A DNA stretch of 64,000 nucleotides from Chryseobacterium sp. Marseille-Q5410. Lineage in GTDB: Bacteria > Bacteroidota > Bacteroidia > Flavobacteriales > Weeksellaceae. The position numbers and the translations under genes are program-made. The notes beneath the pieces are model-generated. The model saw nothing but the letters and a program-made list of their open reading frames with translations, did not search any database and had not been told where the DNA came from. Below are positions 17,616 to 26,878 of the stretch, in pieces (the first letter of the stretch is position 1; the number at the start of each line of letters is the position of its first letter). The stretch spans positions 1,116,001-1,180,000 of the forward strand of contig CAMPOT010000001.1 of assembly GCA_946892665.1 (NCBI GenBank), read 5' to 3'.

Positions 17616-19703
17616 ATGAAAAAAATCAACATAACCGTGCTTGCTTTTGCAGGAATCACTGCATTAAATTCATGCACCGCAAAAAATGGAGCAGCCACAA
17701 CTCCCGATACACCAATTCCGCCAACAGAAACGGTGAAAGAAAATCCTGAAAAAGGTTTGGATCTCAGCACCATGGATCAATCGGTTCGTCCGCAAGATGA
17801 TTTCTATAATTTCGTGAACGGGACTTGGATGAAAACAGCGGTAATTCCGTCGGATAAATCTACTTGGGGAAGCTTCAACAAGCTGGCTGAAGATACCGAC
17901 AATAATTCCATGACAATCCTGAATACGCTTCTTACCGAGAAATTTGCAGATGGAAGCGAAGGCAAAAAAATCCAAGATTTGTATGGAACCTATATGAATA
18001 TGGATAAGCGAAATACAGACGGAATAAATCCGATCAAAGGAGATTTGGCGAAAATTAATGAAATAAAATCCATATCGGATCTTCAGAATTATCTGATTGA
18101 AGCGACCAAGAATGGCGAAAACCCTTTCTACGGTTGGGGAATTGATGCGGATTTGAAGGATTCTAAAATGAACGCCGTCTATCTAGGAAATGCCAGCTTG
18201 GGAATGGGCCGCGATTATTACCAAAAAGACAATCCCAAAAACGCTGAGGCAATGGCAGAATACACCAAATATGTCGCTTCAATGTTAGAGGTCTTGGGTT
18301 ACAAAAATTCAGCAGCGAGTGCGCAGAATATCGTGAAGTTCGAGAAAAGTATCGCAAAGACGTATCTTACCAATGAGCAAATTCGCGACGCTACCTTGCA
18401 ATACAATCCGAAAACAATGACTGAACTTTCAGCTTTGGTGAAGAACATAAATCTTCCGAAATATCTAGCTGCAGTGGGCGTAAAAACGGATAAGGTAATT
18501 GTTGGTGAATTAAATTATTACAAAAATTTAGATCAATTCATTAACGAAAAAAATCTTCCGTTAATTAAGGATTATATGAAATTTCACTTGCTTTCTGGCA
18601 GTGCATCTTATCTTTCTAAGAATTTAGATGAGCAGAAATTCAACTTTTACGGAAAATATTTGAGAGGTCAGCAAGAGCAAAGAGCTCAAAATAAAAGAGG
18701 TTTCGAGTTGATCAACGGAGTTTTGGGTGAAGCCTTCGGAAAATTATATGTTGAAAAATATTTCCCGGCTGAAGCGAAATCTCAAATGGTGGAATTGATT
18801 GGTTATCTGAAGAATAGTTTCGCGGCACACATCAATACCTTATCATGGATGTCGCCTGTAACCAAAGAAAAAGCGATGAAAAAGCTCAATACGTTCACCG
18901 TGAAAGTGGCTTATCCGGACAAGTGGAAAGATTATTCTAAACTTCAGTTTCAATCTGCTGAAAACGGCGGATCTTTGTATAAAAACCTTCAGAATTATAC
19001 TGCTTGGCAATATCAAAAAGATTTGGATAAAATCGGAAAACCGGTTGATAGAACAGAATGGGGAATGTCACCACAAACAGTAAACGCTTACTATAACCCA
19101 TTGAGCAACGAAATCGTTTTCCCGGCGGCTATTTTGCAACCTCCGTTCTTTAATCCAGAAGCTGATGCAGCGATTAATTTTGGTGGAATTGGTGCCGTAA
19201 TTGGCCATGAGATGACTCACGGTTTTGATGATTCCGGAGCACAATTCGATGCAGAAGGAAATCTTGTTGATTGGTGGACTGCAGAAGATAAAGCCAACTT
19301 CGAAAAAGCGACAAAATCCCTCGCAGCACAATACGACAGTTATGAACCCGTGAAGGGAACGCATGTGAACGGAACCTTCACCAATGGTGAAAATATCGCA
19401 GATTTGGGAGGAGTAAATATTTCGTACGATGCCTTGCAGATGTACCTCAAAGACCTCGGAAATCCTGGTTTAATCAGTGGTTACACGCAAGATCAGCGTT
19501 TCTTTATGAGTTGGGCAACGGTGTGGAGAACGCTACAAAAAGAAGCAGCATTAATCAACCAAATTAAAACCAACGAGCACGCACCGGGACTTTACCGCGC
19601 GTTTGGACCTTTGGTGAATACTGACGCTTTCTACAAAGCATTTGATGTGAAAGAAGGCGACAAACATTACAAAAAACCGGAAGAAAGAATTAAAATCTGG
19701 TAA
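17616..19703 (+). CDS. M13-family metallopeptidase lipoprotein (copy 1)
   Basis: A 695-residue zinc peptidase of the neprilysin/PepO family. The lipobox ends NSC at about residue 20. The catalytic motif HEMTH is at residues 531-535 and the third zinc ligand is E592 in GENIADLGG. The N-terminal M13 domain (about 50-430) begins with VRPQDDFYNFVNGTW. A near-identical-length paralog follows directly, with catalytic residues one position apart, so this is a tandem duplication. Expected to act on oligopeptides in the periplasm or at the surface. Confidence 0.93.
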   Translation: MKKINITVLAFAGITALNSCTAKNGAATTPDTPIPPTETVKENPEKGLDLSTMDQSVRPQDDFYNFVNGTWMKTAVIPSDKSTWGSFNKLAEDTDNNSMTILNTLLTEKFADGSEGKKIQDLYGTYMNMDKRNTDGINPIKGDLAKINEIKSISDLQNYLIEATKNGENPFYGWGIDADLKDSKMNAVYLGNASLGMGRDYYQKDNPKNAEAMAEYTKYVASMLEVLGYKNSAASAQNIVKFEKSIAKTYLTNEQIRDATLQYNPKTMTELSALVKNINLPKYLAAVGVKTDKVIVGELNYYKNLDQFINEKNLPLIKDYMKFHLLSGSASYLSKNLDEQKFNFYGKYLRGQQEQRAQNKRGFELINGVLGEAFGKLYVEKYFPAEAKSQMVELIGYLKNSFAAHINTLSWMSPVTKEKAMKKLNTFTVKVAYPDKWKDYSKLQFQSAENGGSLYKNLQNYTAWQYQKDLDKIGKPVDRTEWGMSPQTVNAYYNPLSNEIVFPAAILQPPFFNPEADAAINFGGIGAVIGHEMTHGFDDSGAQFDAEGNLVDWWTAEDKANFEKATKSLAAQYDSYEPVKGTHVNGTFTNGENIADLGGVNISYDALQMYLKDLGNPGLISGYTQDQRFFMSWATVWRTLQKEAALINQIKTNEHAPGLYRAFGPLVNTDAFYKAFDVKEGDKHYKKPEERIKIW

Positions 19704-19729
19704 AATACGATTCGAAAAGATTATAGATC

Positions 19730-19766
19730 AATCACCTTGAGAAATTCTCCGGGTGATTTTTTTTGC
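19730..19766 (+). terminator. Intrinsic terminator
   Basis: Arms AATCACC and GGTGATT around an AT-rich loop, followed by a run of T. It separates the two M13 peptidase genes. Confidence 0.75.
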
Positions 19767-19857
19767 AGGGTTTAAAATATATTATTATTTTTAGGCAAAG
19801 AGGTAACATATCGCTTTACGCAGCGACTATTTAATGATCAATTCTAAATTTTATCTA

Positions 19858-21942
19858 ATGAAAAAAATTTCAATAAGCATTCTTGCATTTTCAGGAATCG
19901 TTTTTCTCAATTCATGTTCGAGTAAAAATTCAGCACAAGTATCTACAACTGCACCTGAAACGCAAACCGCACATTCAACAGCCAAAGAAGAAGGTCTTAA
20001 TCTTTCATATATAGACACTTCCGTGCGTCCACAAGACGATTTCTTTAATTATGTGAACGGAAATTGGATGAAAACTGCGGAAATTCCGTCAGACAAATCG
20101 AGCTGGGGAAGTTTTAATGCACTTCGTGAAGATGTGGATGTAGCTTCTTTGGAAATTTTAAATAAAATTTTATCCGATAATTTCACTCAAGGTTCTGAAG
20201 GTCAGAAAATCCAAGCGCTCTACGGAACATTCATGGATTGGGACAAAAGAAATGCGGATGGCATTAATCCTATCAAAGCAGATTTGGCTAAGATTGATCA
20301 AATTAAAACGATAGCAGAATTGCAAAAATATTTAATTGATGCCACCAAAACGGGAGATAACCCTTTTTATGCCTGGCGCGTAGGTTCTGATATGAAAAAC
20401 TCGAAAATGAATGCGGTTTATTTTGGAGGTCCGAGTTTGGGATTAGGAAGAGATTATTATCAAAAAGAAAATGAAGCCAACACGAAAACGTTAAACGAAT
20501 ATAAAAATTATGTGGCTCAACTGTTCACTGTTTTAGGCGATGCAAAAGCTGATCAAACCGCACAGCGAGTAGTTGCTTTCGAAAAACGTCTTGCGAATGA
20601 TCTTTTAACAAACGAGCAAAACCGGGATGCCAATTTGCGCTATAACCCAAAAACAGTAGCAGAACTTCCTGGACTGGTGAAGAATATCGATCTGAAAGGA
20701 TATCTTTCTGCAGCAGGAGTGAAGACCGATAAAGTGATTGTAAGCGAATTGAAATATTATCAAAACATGGATTCTTGGATGAATGCGCGCACACTGCCTT
20801 TAATTAAAGAATACATGAAAGCTAGAATGATTGCCGGAAACGCAACCAATCTTGATAAAAAGTTGGATGATATCAATTTCAATTTCTACTCCAAATATCT
20901 TCAAGGACAAAAAGAACAACGCCCTATGGATAAAAGAGCTTTAAGTGTAGTAAACGGCACTTTGGGTGAAGCTTTTGGTAAACTTTACGTAGAAAAATAT
21001 TTCCCAGCTGGTGCGAAAGAGCAAATGGAAACTTATATCGATTACCTGAAAAAAGCTTTCAAACAGCATATTGATAACCTCGATTGGATGTCGGATGTTA
21101 CAAAAACAAAAGCTCAGGAAAAACTCGCGAAGTTCAGTGTGAAAATTGCTTATCCTGATCAGTGGAAAGATTATTCTAAACTTCAGCTCACCGCTCCAAA
21201 AGATGGGGGAACTTACTATGGGAATCTGATGAAAGTAAGCGAATGGCAATATGCGAAAAACTTGGACAAAGTAGGAAAACCTGTCGATAAAACAGAATGG
21301 GGAATGTCGCCTCAAACGGTAAACGCCTATTACAGCGGATCAAACAACGAAATCGTTTTCCCTGCAGCAATTTTGCAACCGCCATTTTTCAACTTCAAAG
21401 CTGATCCAGCGGTAAATTTCGGTGGAATTGGCGCAGTAATCGGGCACGAAATTTCCCATGGTTTCGATGATTCTGGTTCGCGATTTGACGGTGATGGAAA
21501 CCTCAACAATTGGTGGACGGAAGCTGATAGAAAAAACTTCGATGGGAAAGTGGGAGCACTGGCCGCTCAATATGATCAGTATGAGCCAGTAAAAGGCAGT
21601 TTCGTAAACGGAAAATTCACCAGCGGCGAAAATATCGGTGATTTAGGTGGAGTAGCAGTGGCTTACACCGCGTTGCAAATGTATTTGAAAGATCATGGAA
21701 ATCCAGGTTTAATCAGTGGTTTCAATCAAGATCAACGATTTTTCATGAGTTGGGCTACCGTATGGCGTACGAAATCTACTGAGCAATATATGACCAACCA
21801 GGTGAAAACCGATCCGCATTCGCCGGGATATTTCAGAAGTTTCGGGCCGCTTGTTAACCAAGATGCCTTCTATAAAGCATTTGACGTAAAACCAGGTGAT
21901 AAACTCTATAAAGCTCCAGAAGAAAGAATTATGATCTGGTAA
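19858..21942 (+). CDS. M13-family metallopeptidase lipoprotein (copy 2)
   Basis: A 694-residue paralog of the preceding gene. I choose the ATG at 19858 because it puts a normal lipoprotein signal (MKKISISI, lipobox NSC) at the N-terminus; an in-frame ATG at 19834 would add eight non-signal residues. Zinc motif HEISH is at 530-534 and the third ligand is E591 in GENIGDLGG. Both copies have complete active sites. Each has its own terminator, so expression may differ. Role inferred as oligopeptide degradation outside the inner membrane. Confidence 0.93.
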   Translation: MKKISISILAFSGIVFLNSCSSKNSAQVSTTAPETQTAHSTAKEEGLNLSYIDTSVRPQDDFFNYVNGNWMKTAEIPSDKSSWGSFNALREDVDVASLEILNKILSDNFTQGSEGQKIQALYGTFMDWDKRNADGINPIKADLAKIDQIKTIAELQKYLIDATKTGDNPFYAWRVGSDMKNSKMNAVYFGGPSLGLGRDYYQKENEANTKTLNEYKNYVAQLFTVLGDAKADQTAQRVVAFEKRLANDLLTNEQNRDANLRYNPKTVAELPGLVKNIDLKGYLSAAGVKTDKVIVSELKYYQNMDSWMNARTLPLIKEYMKARMIAGNATNLDKKLDDINFNFYSKYLQGQKEQRPMDKRALSVVNGTLGEAFGKLYVEKYFPAGAKEQMETYIDYLKKAFKQHIDNLDWMSDVTKTKAQEKLAKFSVKIAYPDQWKDYSKLQLTAPKDGGTYYGNLMKVSEWQYAKNLDKVGKPVDKTEWGMSPQTVNAYYSGSNNEIVFPAAILQPPFFNFKADPAVNFGGIGAVIGHEISHGFDDSGSRFDGDGNLNNWWTEADRKNFDGKVGALAAQYDQYEPVKGSFVNGKFTSGENIGDLGGVAVAYTALQMYLKDHGNPGLISGFNQDQRFFMSWATVWRTKSTEQYMTNQVKTDPHSPGYFRSFGPLVNQDAFYKAFDVKPGDKLYKAPEERIMIW

Positions 21943-21948
21943 TCACAA

Positions 21949-21981
21949 AAAATCACTCAATTATTTGGGTGATTTTTTTTT
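21949..21981 (+). terminator. Intrinsic terminator
   Basis: AAATCACTCAA pairs with TTTGGGTGATTT across a short loop, followed by a T run, just after the second M13 gene. Confidence 0.8.
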
Positions 21982-22051
21982 ATTGAAACTCGAAAAAATT
22001 TTTATTCTATTTTGTATTTAATTGCTATTTTTGTTGAAATTTATATAATCA

Positions 22052-22879
22052 ATGGAATTCCTTTCAGTAATAGATTTACCCAATTTTGCAGATCCGCAAA
22101 TCTGGATCAGTTTGCTTACACTTACCTTCTTAGAAATTGTATTGGGAGTAGACAATATTATTTTTATATCAATAATTTCAGACAAATTGCCGAAAGAAAA
22201 ACAGCGTTTTGCCAGAAATCTCGGTTTGGCATTTGCGATGATTTTCCGTGTAGCACTTTTGTTGATGATCAACTGGATTATCGGTTTAAAAGAAGCTGTT
22301 ATCACATTACCGTGGTTCAATGAACCCGGTTCGGAATTGCCACTTTCCCTCAGTTGGAAAGATATCATTCTTCTTGCCGGAGGTATTTTTCTTATCGGAA
22401 AAAGTACTTTCGAAATTCACGGAAAAATGCAGGGGCATGATGATGCTCCAAAACCAAAATCCGGCGCTTCCGCACTGATGGCGATGGTGGTTTTTCAAAT
22501 AATCCTGATTGATATGGTGTTCTCTCTGGATTCTATTCTTACTGCTATTGGATTGGTTGATAATGTTTTACTCATGATTATTGCGGTGATTGTTTCCATC
22601 GGAATTATGATGGCTTTTGCGGGACCAATTTCTGCAATTATCAATAAATATCCGAGTTTACAGATGTTGGCACTTTCTTTTTTAGTGGTAATCGGTGTGA
22701 TGTTGGTTGCGGAAGGAATTCATCAGCATGTAAGTAAAAATATCATCTATTCTTGTCTTGCATTTAGTTTGGTGGTAGAAATGCTCAACATCAAATTCCG
22801 GAACAATCAGAAGAAGAAATACCTGAAACTGAACCCGGATTTAAACAAAGATTTAAGTCTAAAAGATGAAAACGAGTAA
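22052..22879 (+). CDS. TerC-family integral membrane protein
   Basis: A 275-residue polytopic membrane protein with about seven hydrophobic helices. The TerC hallmark is in the first helix region (LEIVLGVDNIIFISII) and again around residues 150-170 (IDMVFSLDSILTAIG); the acidic residues inside these helices are thought to bind metal. The family is linked to tellurite resistance and to manganese/calcium export or loading of exported metalloenzymes. A charged cytoplasmic tail ends the protein. It stands alone between terminators. Confidence 0.9.
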   Translation: MEFLSVIDLPNFADPQIWISLLTLTFLEIVLGVDNIIFISIISDKLPKEKQRFARNLGLAFAMIFRVALLLMINWIIGLKEAVITLPWFNEPGSELPLSLSWKDIILLAGGIFLIGKSTFEIHGKMQGHDDAPKPKSGASALMAMVVFQIILIDMVFSLDSILTAIGLVDNVLLMIIAVIVSIGIMMAFAGPISAIINKYPSLQMLALSFLVVIGVMLVAEGIHQHVSKNIIYSCLAFSLVVEMLNIKFRNNQKKKYLKLNPDLNKDLSLKDENE

Positions 22880-22912
22880 AAAAAAAAGAGTGAATTTTTT
22901 CACTCTTTTTTG
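22878..22912. terminator. Bidirectional terminator
   Basis: A near-perfect palindrome AAAAAGAGTGAA / TTCACTCTTTTTT with a TTTT loop. It lies between terC (plus) and the flavin reductase-like gene (minus, ending at 22914). Confidence 0.88.
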
Positions 22913-22913
22913 T

Positions 22914-23735
22914 TTACAATATCAAGGTTTCCCAAGCTTTTTCAATGTTGTTTCCCTGAAGTAATTTCTGAGCTTCTCCATGCAGATTTTCATCAACGGT
23001 GAAATTTCCTTCCGGCAATTGTTCAATGTTGGCAAGCATTCCCAAATCGTTTCCCGTGAAAATTTTGCTGTATTTGATTTCGTTCGGTAATAAATCAAAA
23101 CCGATTCCTTTGGTTACCAACGGTTTCGGAACTTCAAACAAATTGCTTTTATTGTTTCTGGCGTACCAATTTCCTCCTAATCTCGCCACCAAATCGAGTT
23201 TTATTTGGTCTAAACTTCCTTCATCATTCAGGTACTTTTCGTGAAGATGAATTTTAATAATTTCGCAAATTACCAAATTTCCGGCTCCTCCTTCTGTTCC
23301 TAAATGTTTTATTTCTAATACTTTACATTCGAAATTTACAGGGCATTCTTCAATAATTTTTGGTCGGATTAATGCTGCATCTTTCATTGTAAGACCGGAT
23401 TTGACAAACTCGTTGACGCTTTTTCCGTACTCGGTAGAAGCAAGTGAAATTTGTTGTACAATTGGATAATTCACAATCCCAATCACGACTTCCGGAACTT
23501 CCAAAACGTTTTCTAAAGTATGTTTGGTGGTATTGTCCCGTACTCTTCGCGCCGGCGAAAAAATCACCACCGGTGGATTGGAACTGAAAAGATTAAAAAA
23601 ACTGAATGGGCTTAAATTCACATTTCCTTCTGCGTCGATAGTAGATGCAAGTGCAATTGGTCGTGGTGCAATTGCCGTCTGCAGAAGGGTTTGCAATTGA
23701 AGATTGTTTAAATCCTTTGGTGAAATTGTTTTCAT
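22914..23735 (-). CDS. Flavin reductase-like FMN-binding protein
   Basis: A 273-residue protein of the flavin-reductase-like split-barrel family. The N-terminal region with IAPRPIALASTIDAEGNVNL followed by FSFFNLFSSNPP is the FMN-binding signature. Family members reduce flavins or act as small oxidoreductases. It is the last gene of the tyrosine breakdown cluster and lies 21 bases after fahA, so it probably shares that transcript, but a catalytic role in the pathway is only a guess. Confidence 0.85.
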   Translation of the reverse strand: MKTISPKDLNNLQLQTLLQTAIAPRPIALASTIDAEGNVNLSPFSFFNLFSSNPPVVIFSPARRVRDNTTKHTLENVLEVPEVVIGIVNYPIVQQISLASTEYGKSVNEFVKSGLTMKDAALIRPKIIEECPVNFECKVLEIKHLGTEGGAGNLVICEIIKIHLHEKYLNDEGSLDQIKLDLVARLGGNWYARNNKSNLFEVPKPLVTKGIGFDLLPNEIKYSKIFTGNDLGMLANIEQLPEGNFTVDENLHGEAQKLLQGNNIEKAWETLIL

Positions 23736-23756
23736 GATGAAATTAAATTGAAAGAA

Positions 23757-25004
23757 TTATTTAGAAGGCAATATTTTCCCTGAAACTTCACCAAAGCCTA
23801 CTCTAATTCCGTTTTTTTCAGCAAATCCACGCATAATGATGGTATCGTTGTCTTCAATAAATTTTCTTTCCTGTCCATTATTTAATTGGATTGGATTTTG
23901 GCCTCTCCATGTTAATTCAAGCATGGAACCGAAAGAATTTGGATCTTCTCCCGAAATCGTTCCGGATGCATAAAGATCTCCCACTTCCACATTGCAACCA
24001 TTCACTGTGTGATGAGCTAATTGCTGCACCATATTCCAGTACATGAATTTGTAATTGCTTTGCGAGATGAGGTTTTCCGTACCATTTTCGGGTTGCAAAT
24101 AAACCTCAAGATTGATGTCGTAATTCTGTTCGCCTGAGAATTTTAAATAATCCAAAACTTCAGGCTCTTGTTGCGGAGATGAAGTTCGGAAAGGGTTCAA
24201 AGCTTCCATTGTCACTATCCAAGGTGAAATGGAACTTCCGAAATTTTTCCCTAAAAATGGTCCAAGCGGAACATATTCCCAACTTTGAATATCTCGCGCC
24301 GACCAGTCGTTGAAAATCACCATTCCGAAAATAGCATTTTCAGCTTCCGAAGTGGAAATACTTTCACCCATTTCGGTATGTCTATTGACCACAAAAGCCA
24401 TTTCCAGTTCGAAATCGAGCTGTTTTGATGGCCCGAAAATCGGTTTTTCGGAATCCGCCGGTTTTGTTTGACCTTTGGGACGAATAATTTCGGTTCCGGA
24501 AACCACGATAGATGAAGCGCGACCGTGATATCCTACCGGAAGATGCTTCCAGTTCGGAAGTAGCGCATTTGCAGGATCGCGGAACATTTTTCCTACATTA
24601 GTTGCGTGTTCTATACTGCTGTAGAAATCGGTATAATTCGGGATATGAAGCGGCATCATCATTTTCACTTGATCTAAACTGAAAAAACAATCTTCTATAG
24701 TTCTTTCATCATTAGCAATTTTAGAATCTTCCAGGAGAAGTTTCTGGATTTTAAGTCTTACCGCATTCGTAACCTGTTTGCCAAGTTCGATGAATTCGTT
24801 TAAAGTATATGCTTCAAAAACATTTTCATTAAGACCTTCGATTTCATCGAAAAAACCGTAGTCGTAGAGCGTTGCCAAATCGATCACGATATCGCCAATT
24901 CGCGTGCAACAAGCAATATAATCTTTATTGAAAGCCGCAACTCCGAACGGTATATTATAGATTGAAAAATCTGAGTTTTGTTCGTAATTTACAAAAGACT
25001 TCAT
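23757..25004 (-). CDS. fahA: Fumarylacetoacetase
   Basis: A 415-residue enzyme that cleaves fumarylacetoacetate to fumarate and acetoacetate, the last step of tyrosine breakdown. The family motifs are clear: DFYSSIEHATNVGKMFRDP near residue 125, GYHGRASSIVVSG, DFELEMAFVVN (metal-binding acidic residues), FNDWSARDIQSWEYVPLGPF and GDLYASGTISG. The length matches the eukaryotic-type enzyme. It is co-oriented with hpd and hmgA. A hairpin at 25026-25066 separates it from the secreted-protein gene upstream. Confidence 0.95.
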   Translation of the reverse strand: MKSFVNYEQNSDFSIYNIPFGVAAFNKDYIACCTRIGDIVIDLATLYDYGFFDEIEGLNENVFEAYTLNEFIELGKQVTNAVRLKIQKLLLEDSKIANDERTIEDCFFSLDQVKMMMPLHIPNYTDFYSSIEHATNVGKMFRDPANALLPNWKHLPVGYHGRASSIVVSGTEIIRPKGQTKPADSEKPIFGPSKQLDFELEMAFVVNRHTEMGESISTSEAENAIFGMVIFNDWSARDIQSWEYVPLGPFLGKNFGSSISPWIVTMEALNPFRTSSPQQEPEVLDYLKFSGEQNYDINLEVYLQPENGTENLISQSNYKFMYWNMVQQLAHHTVNGCNVEVGDLYASGTISGEDPNSFGSMLELTWRGQNPIQLNNGQERKFIEDNDTIIMRGFAEKNGIRVGFGEVSGKILPSK

Positions 25005-25025
25005 TTTGTTTTGTATTTTTTAAAA

Positions 25026-25066
25026 AAAAGGTTCAAGGGTAAAAATATGCTTTTGTCTTGAACCTT
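25026..25066 (-). terminator. Intrinsic terminator between cluster genes
   Basis: AAAGGTTCAAG pairs with CTTGAACCTTT around a 19-base loop, with T-rich sequence on the minus-strand 3' side. It would end transcripts coming from the secreted-protein gene at 25081-25542. Confidence 0.7.
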
Positions 25067-25080
25067 TAATGATGTTAAAT

Positions 25081-25542
25081 TTATTTTTGATTGATGGCTG
25101 CTTCCTCTATCCATCGTTCCTTGGTGTTAATGTCGATGAGGTAAAGGAATTTTTTTTGTTTCGTCATGAGCAAAGTTTTCGTCACTGGCAACGGAATTTT
25201 AATGCCTTCGAGTTTGTCGGCTCGCATCGAAATCAAATTGGATTTCGGAGGAATGATATCGCCGGTAAAAACATTGGACGACGATTCTCCTGTTTTTTTG
25301 TCATCAAACATCTCCACATAAGTCAACAGATTCCCATTGATGATAATGAAGCTGCGTTCGGTGTGATCCTCAAAATCCTTTATCAAAACAAATTTTCTGT
25401 TATCGATGTCCACGTCGGAAAGGTTTTGATTGATTCCGCGTTTCTCTTCCAATCTTTGGATAATTGCATTGATGGTGCTGTATTGAGCATTTAACGCAAG
25501 TGTGGAAAAAAAGAAAACGATGCTGAAAATTAATTTTTTCAT
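25081..25542 (-). CDS. Secreted protein, unknown function
   Basis: A 153-residue protein with a clear signal peptide (a hydrophobic stretch followed by LNAQ near residue 19). The mature part alternates short hydrophobic and charged segments and contains no cysteine cluster or recognised motif. It sits between hpd and fahA on the same strand, with its own terminator, so it may be part of the tyrosine cluster by position only. No function can be assigned. Confidence 0.7.
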   Translation of the reverse strand: MKKLIFSIVFFFSTLALNAQYSTINAIIQRLEEKRGINQNLSDVDIDNRKFVLIKDFEDHTERSFIIINGNLLTYVEMFDDKKTGESSSNVFTGDIIPPKSNLISMRADKLEGIKIPLPVTKTLLMTKQKKFLYLIDINTKERWIEEAAINQK

Positions 25543-25591
25543 GGATGATTTTAATTGATGTGAACTTAACTAAACGATGCTGACCTCGGTT

Positions 25592-26722
25592 TTATAAGTT
25601 TCCGCGACGCTCCTGTTCTTTTTCTAATGCCTCGAATAACGCTTTGAAATTTCCTGCACCAAAACTTTGGGCGCCGTGTCTTTCGATGATTTCGTAGAAA
25701 AGAGTAGGGCGATCTTCTACTGGCTTTGTGAAAATTTGTAGCAAATAACCTTCTTCATCACAGTCGATCAAAATTCCCAAATCTTCCAATTTTTTAAGGT
25801 CTTCATCGATTTGTCCGACTCTTTGGGGCACCATTTCATAGTAAGCGTTTGGCGGTGCCGGAAGAAACTCTATTCCTCGTGCTTTCAATTCGGTTACGGT
25901 TTTGATGATGTCTTTGGTGGCAACTGCAATATGCTGTACGCCTTCACCTTCATAGAAATCGAGGTATTCTTCAACCTGAGATTTCTTTTTACCTTCCGCA
26001 GGTTCATTGATCGGGAATTTTGCGTAGCCATTTCCATTGCTCATCACTTTCGACATCAGCGCAGAATATTCTGTATTGATTTGCTTGTCATCAAAACTTA
26101 AGATATTCACAAAGCCCATCACTTTTTCGTACCATTCAACTGTAGGAATCATTCGATCCCAACCCACGTTTCCTACACAATGGTCCACATACAGCAACCC
26201 AACTTCCGACGGATTATAATCGCTTTCCCATTTTTGGTAACCCGGCATGAATTCTCCGGAATAATTTTTTCTTTCAATAAACATATGAACGGTTTCACCA
26301 TACGTGTAAATTCCAGCCATTCGTACTTCCCCGTGTTCATCGGTAATTGTAGTTGGTTCCATGTAAGGTTTTCCGCCACGTTTGGTGGTTTCTTCGAAAG
26401 CGGCATAAGCGTCATCAACCCAAAGTGCCAAAATTTTCACTCCATCGCCATGTTTTTTTTGATGCTCACAAATCGGCGAGTCAGAATTTAAACCAGAGGT
26501 TAAAACCAAACGAATTTTTCCCTGTTGAACTACATAAGAAGCGCGGTCTCGAACGCCCGTTTCCGGTCCTGCGTAAGCTACTGATTGAAATCCGAAAGCT
26601 GTTTTGTAGAAATGGGCTGCTTGTTTTGCATTTCCCACATAAAATTCGATGTAATCAGTACCATTAATTGGTAAAAAATTTTCTGCCTGTGCTATTTTTT
26701 CGGCGAAAGTAAGTGTTGACAT
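25592..26722 (-). CDS. hpd: 4-hydroxyphenylpyruvate dioxygenase
   Basis: A 376-residue non-heme iron dioxygenase that converts 4-hydroxyphenylpyruvate to homogentisate. The two vicinal-oxygen-chelate domains are visible, and the iron ligands fall at H181 (YVDHCVGN), H264 (GVQHIAV) and E344 (FYEIIERHG). The ferroxidase-like C-terminal helix with QSFGAGNFKALFEALE closes the active site. The product feeds hmgA at 28273-29460. The length is normal. Confidence 0.96.
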   Translation of the reverse strand: MSTLTFAEKIAQAENFLPINGTDYIEFYVGNAKQAAHFYKTAFGFQSVAYAGPETGVRDRASYVVQQGKIRLVLTSGLNSDSPICEHQKKHGDGVKILALWVDDAYAAFEETTKRGGKPYMEPTTITDEHGEVRMAGIYTYGETVHMFIERKNYSGEFMPGYQKWESDYNPSEVGLLYVDHCVGNVGWDRMIPTVEWYEKVMGFVNILSFDDKQINTEYSALMSKVMSNGNGYAKFPINEPAEGKKKSQVEEYLDFYEGEGVQHIAVATKDIIKTVTELKARGIEFLPAPPNAYYEMVPQRVGQIDEDLKKLEDLGILIDCDEEGYLLQIFTKPVEDRPTLFYEIIERHGAQSFGAGNFKALFEALEKEQERRGNL

Positions 26723-26840
26723 TTTATTCTTTTTTTAGATATGCCAATTTACAAAATTTTTAGGATAGCCGAAAATTACATTATCGAGGGATGCATTTTA
26801 ATTATAATTACGCGATACAAAAATTCCCGTAGAAAGAAAA

Positions 26841-26878
26841 TTCCCCAAAAGTTACAATCTCTTTTGGGGCATTTTTTA
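26841..26878 (-). terminator. Intrinsic terminator
   Basis: CCCCAAAAG (26843-26851) pairs with CTTTTGGGG (26861-26869). On the minus strand the stem is followed by a T-rich stretch, directly after the CoA hydrolase/transferase stop codon. Confidence 0.8.
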
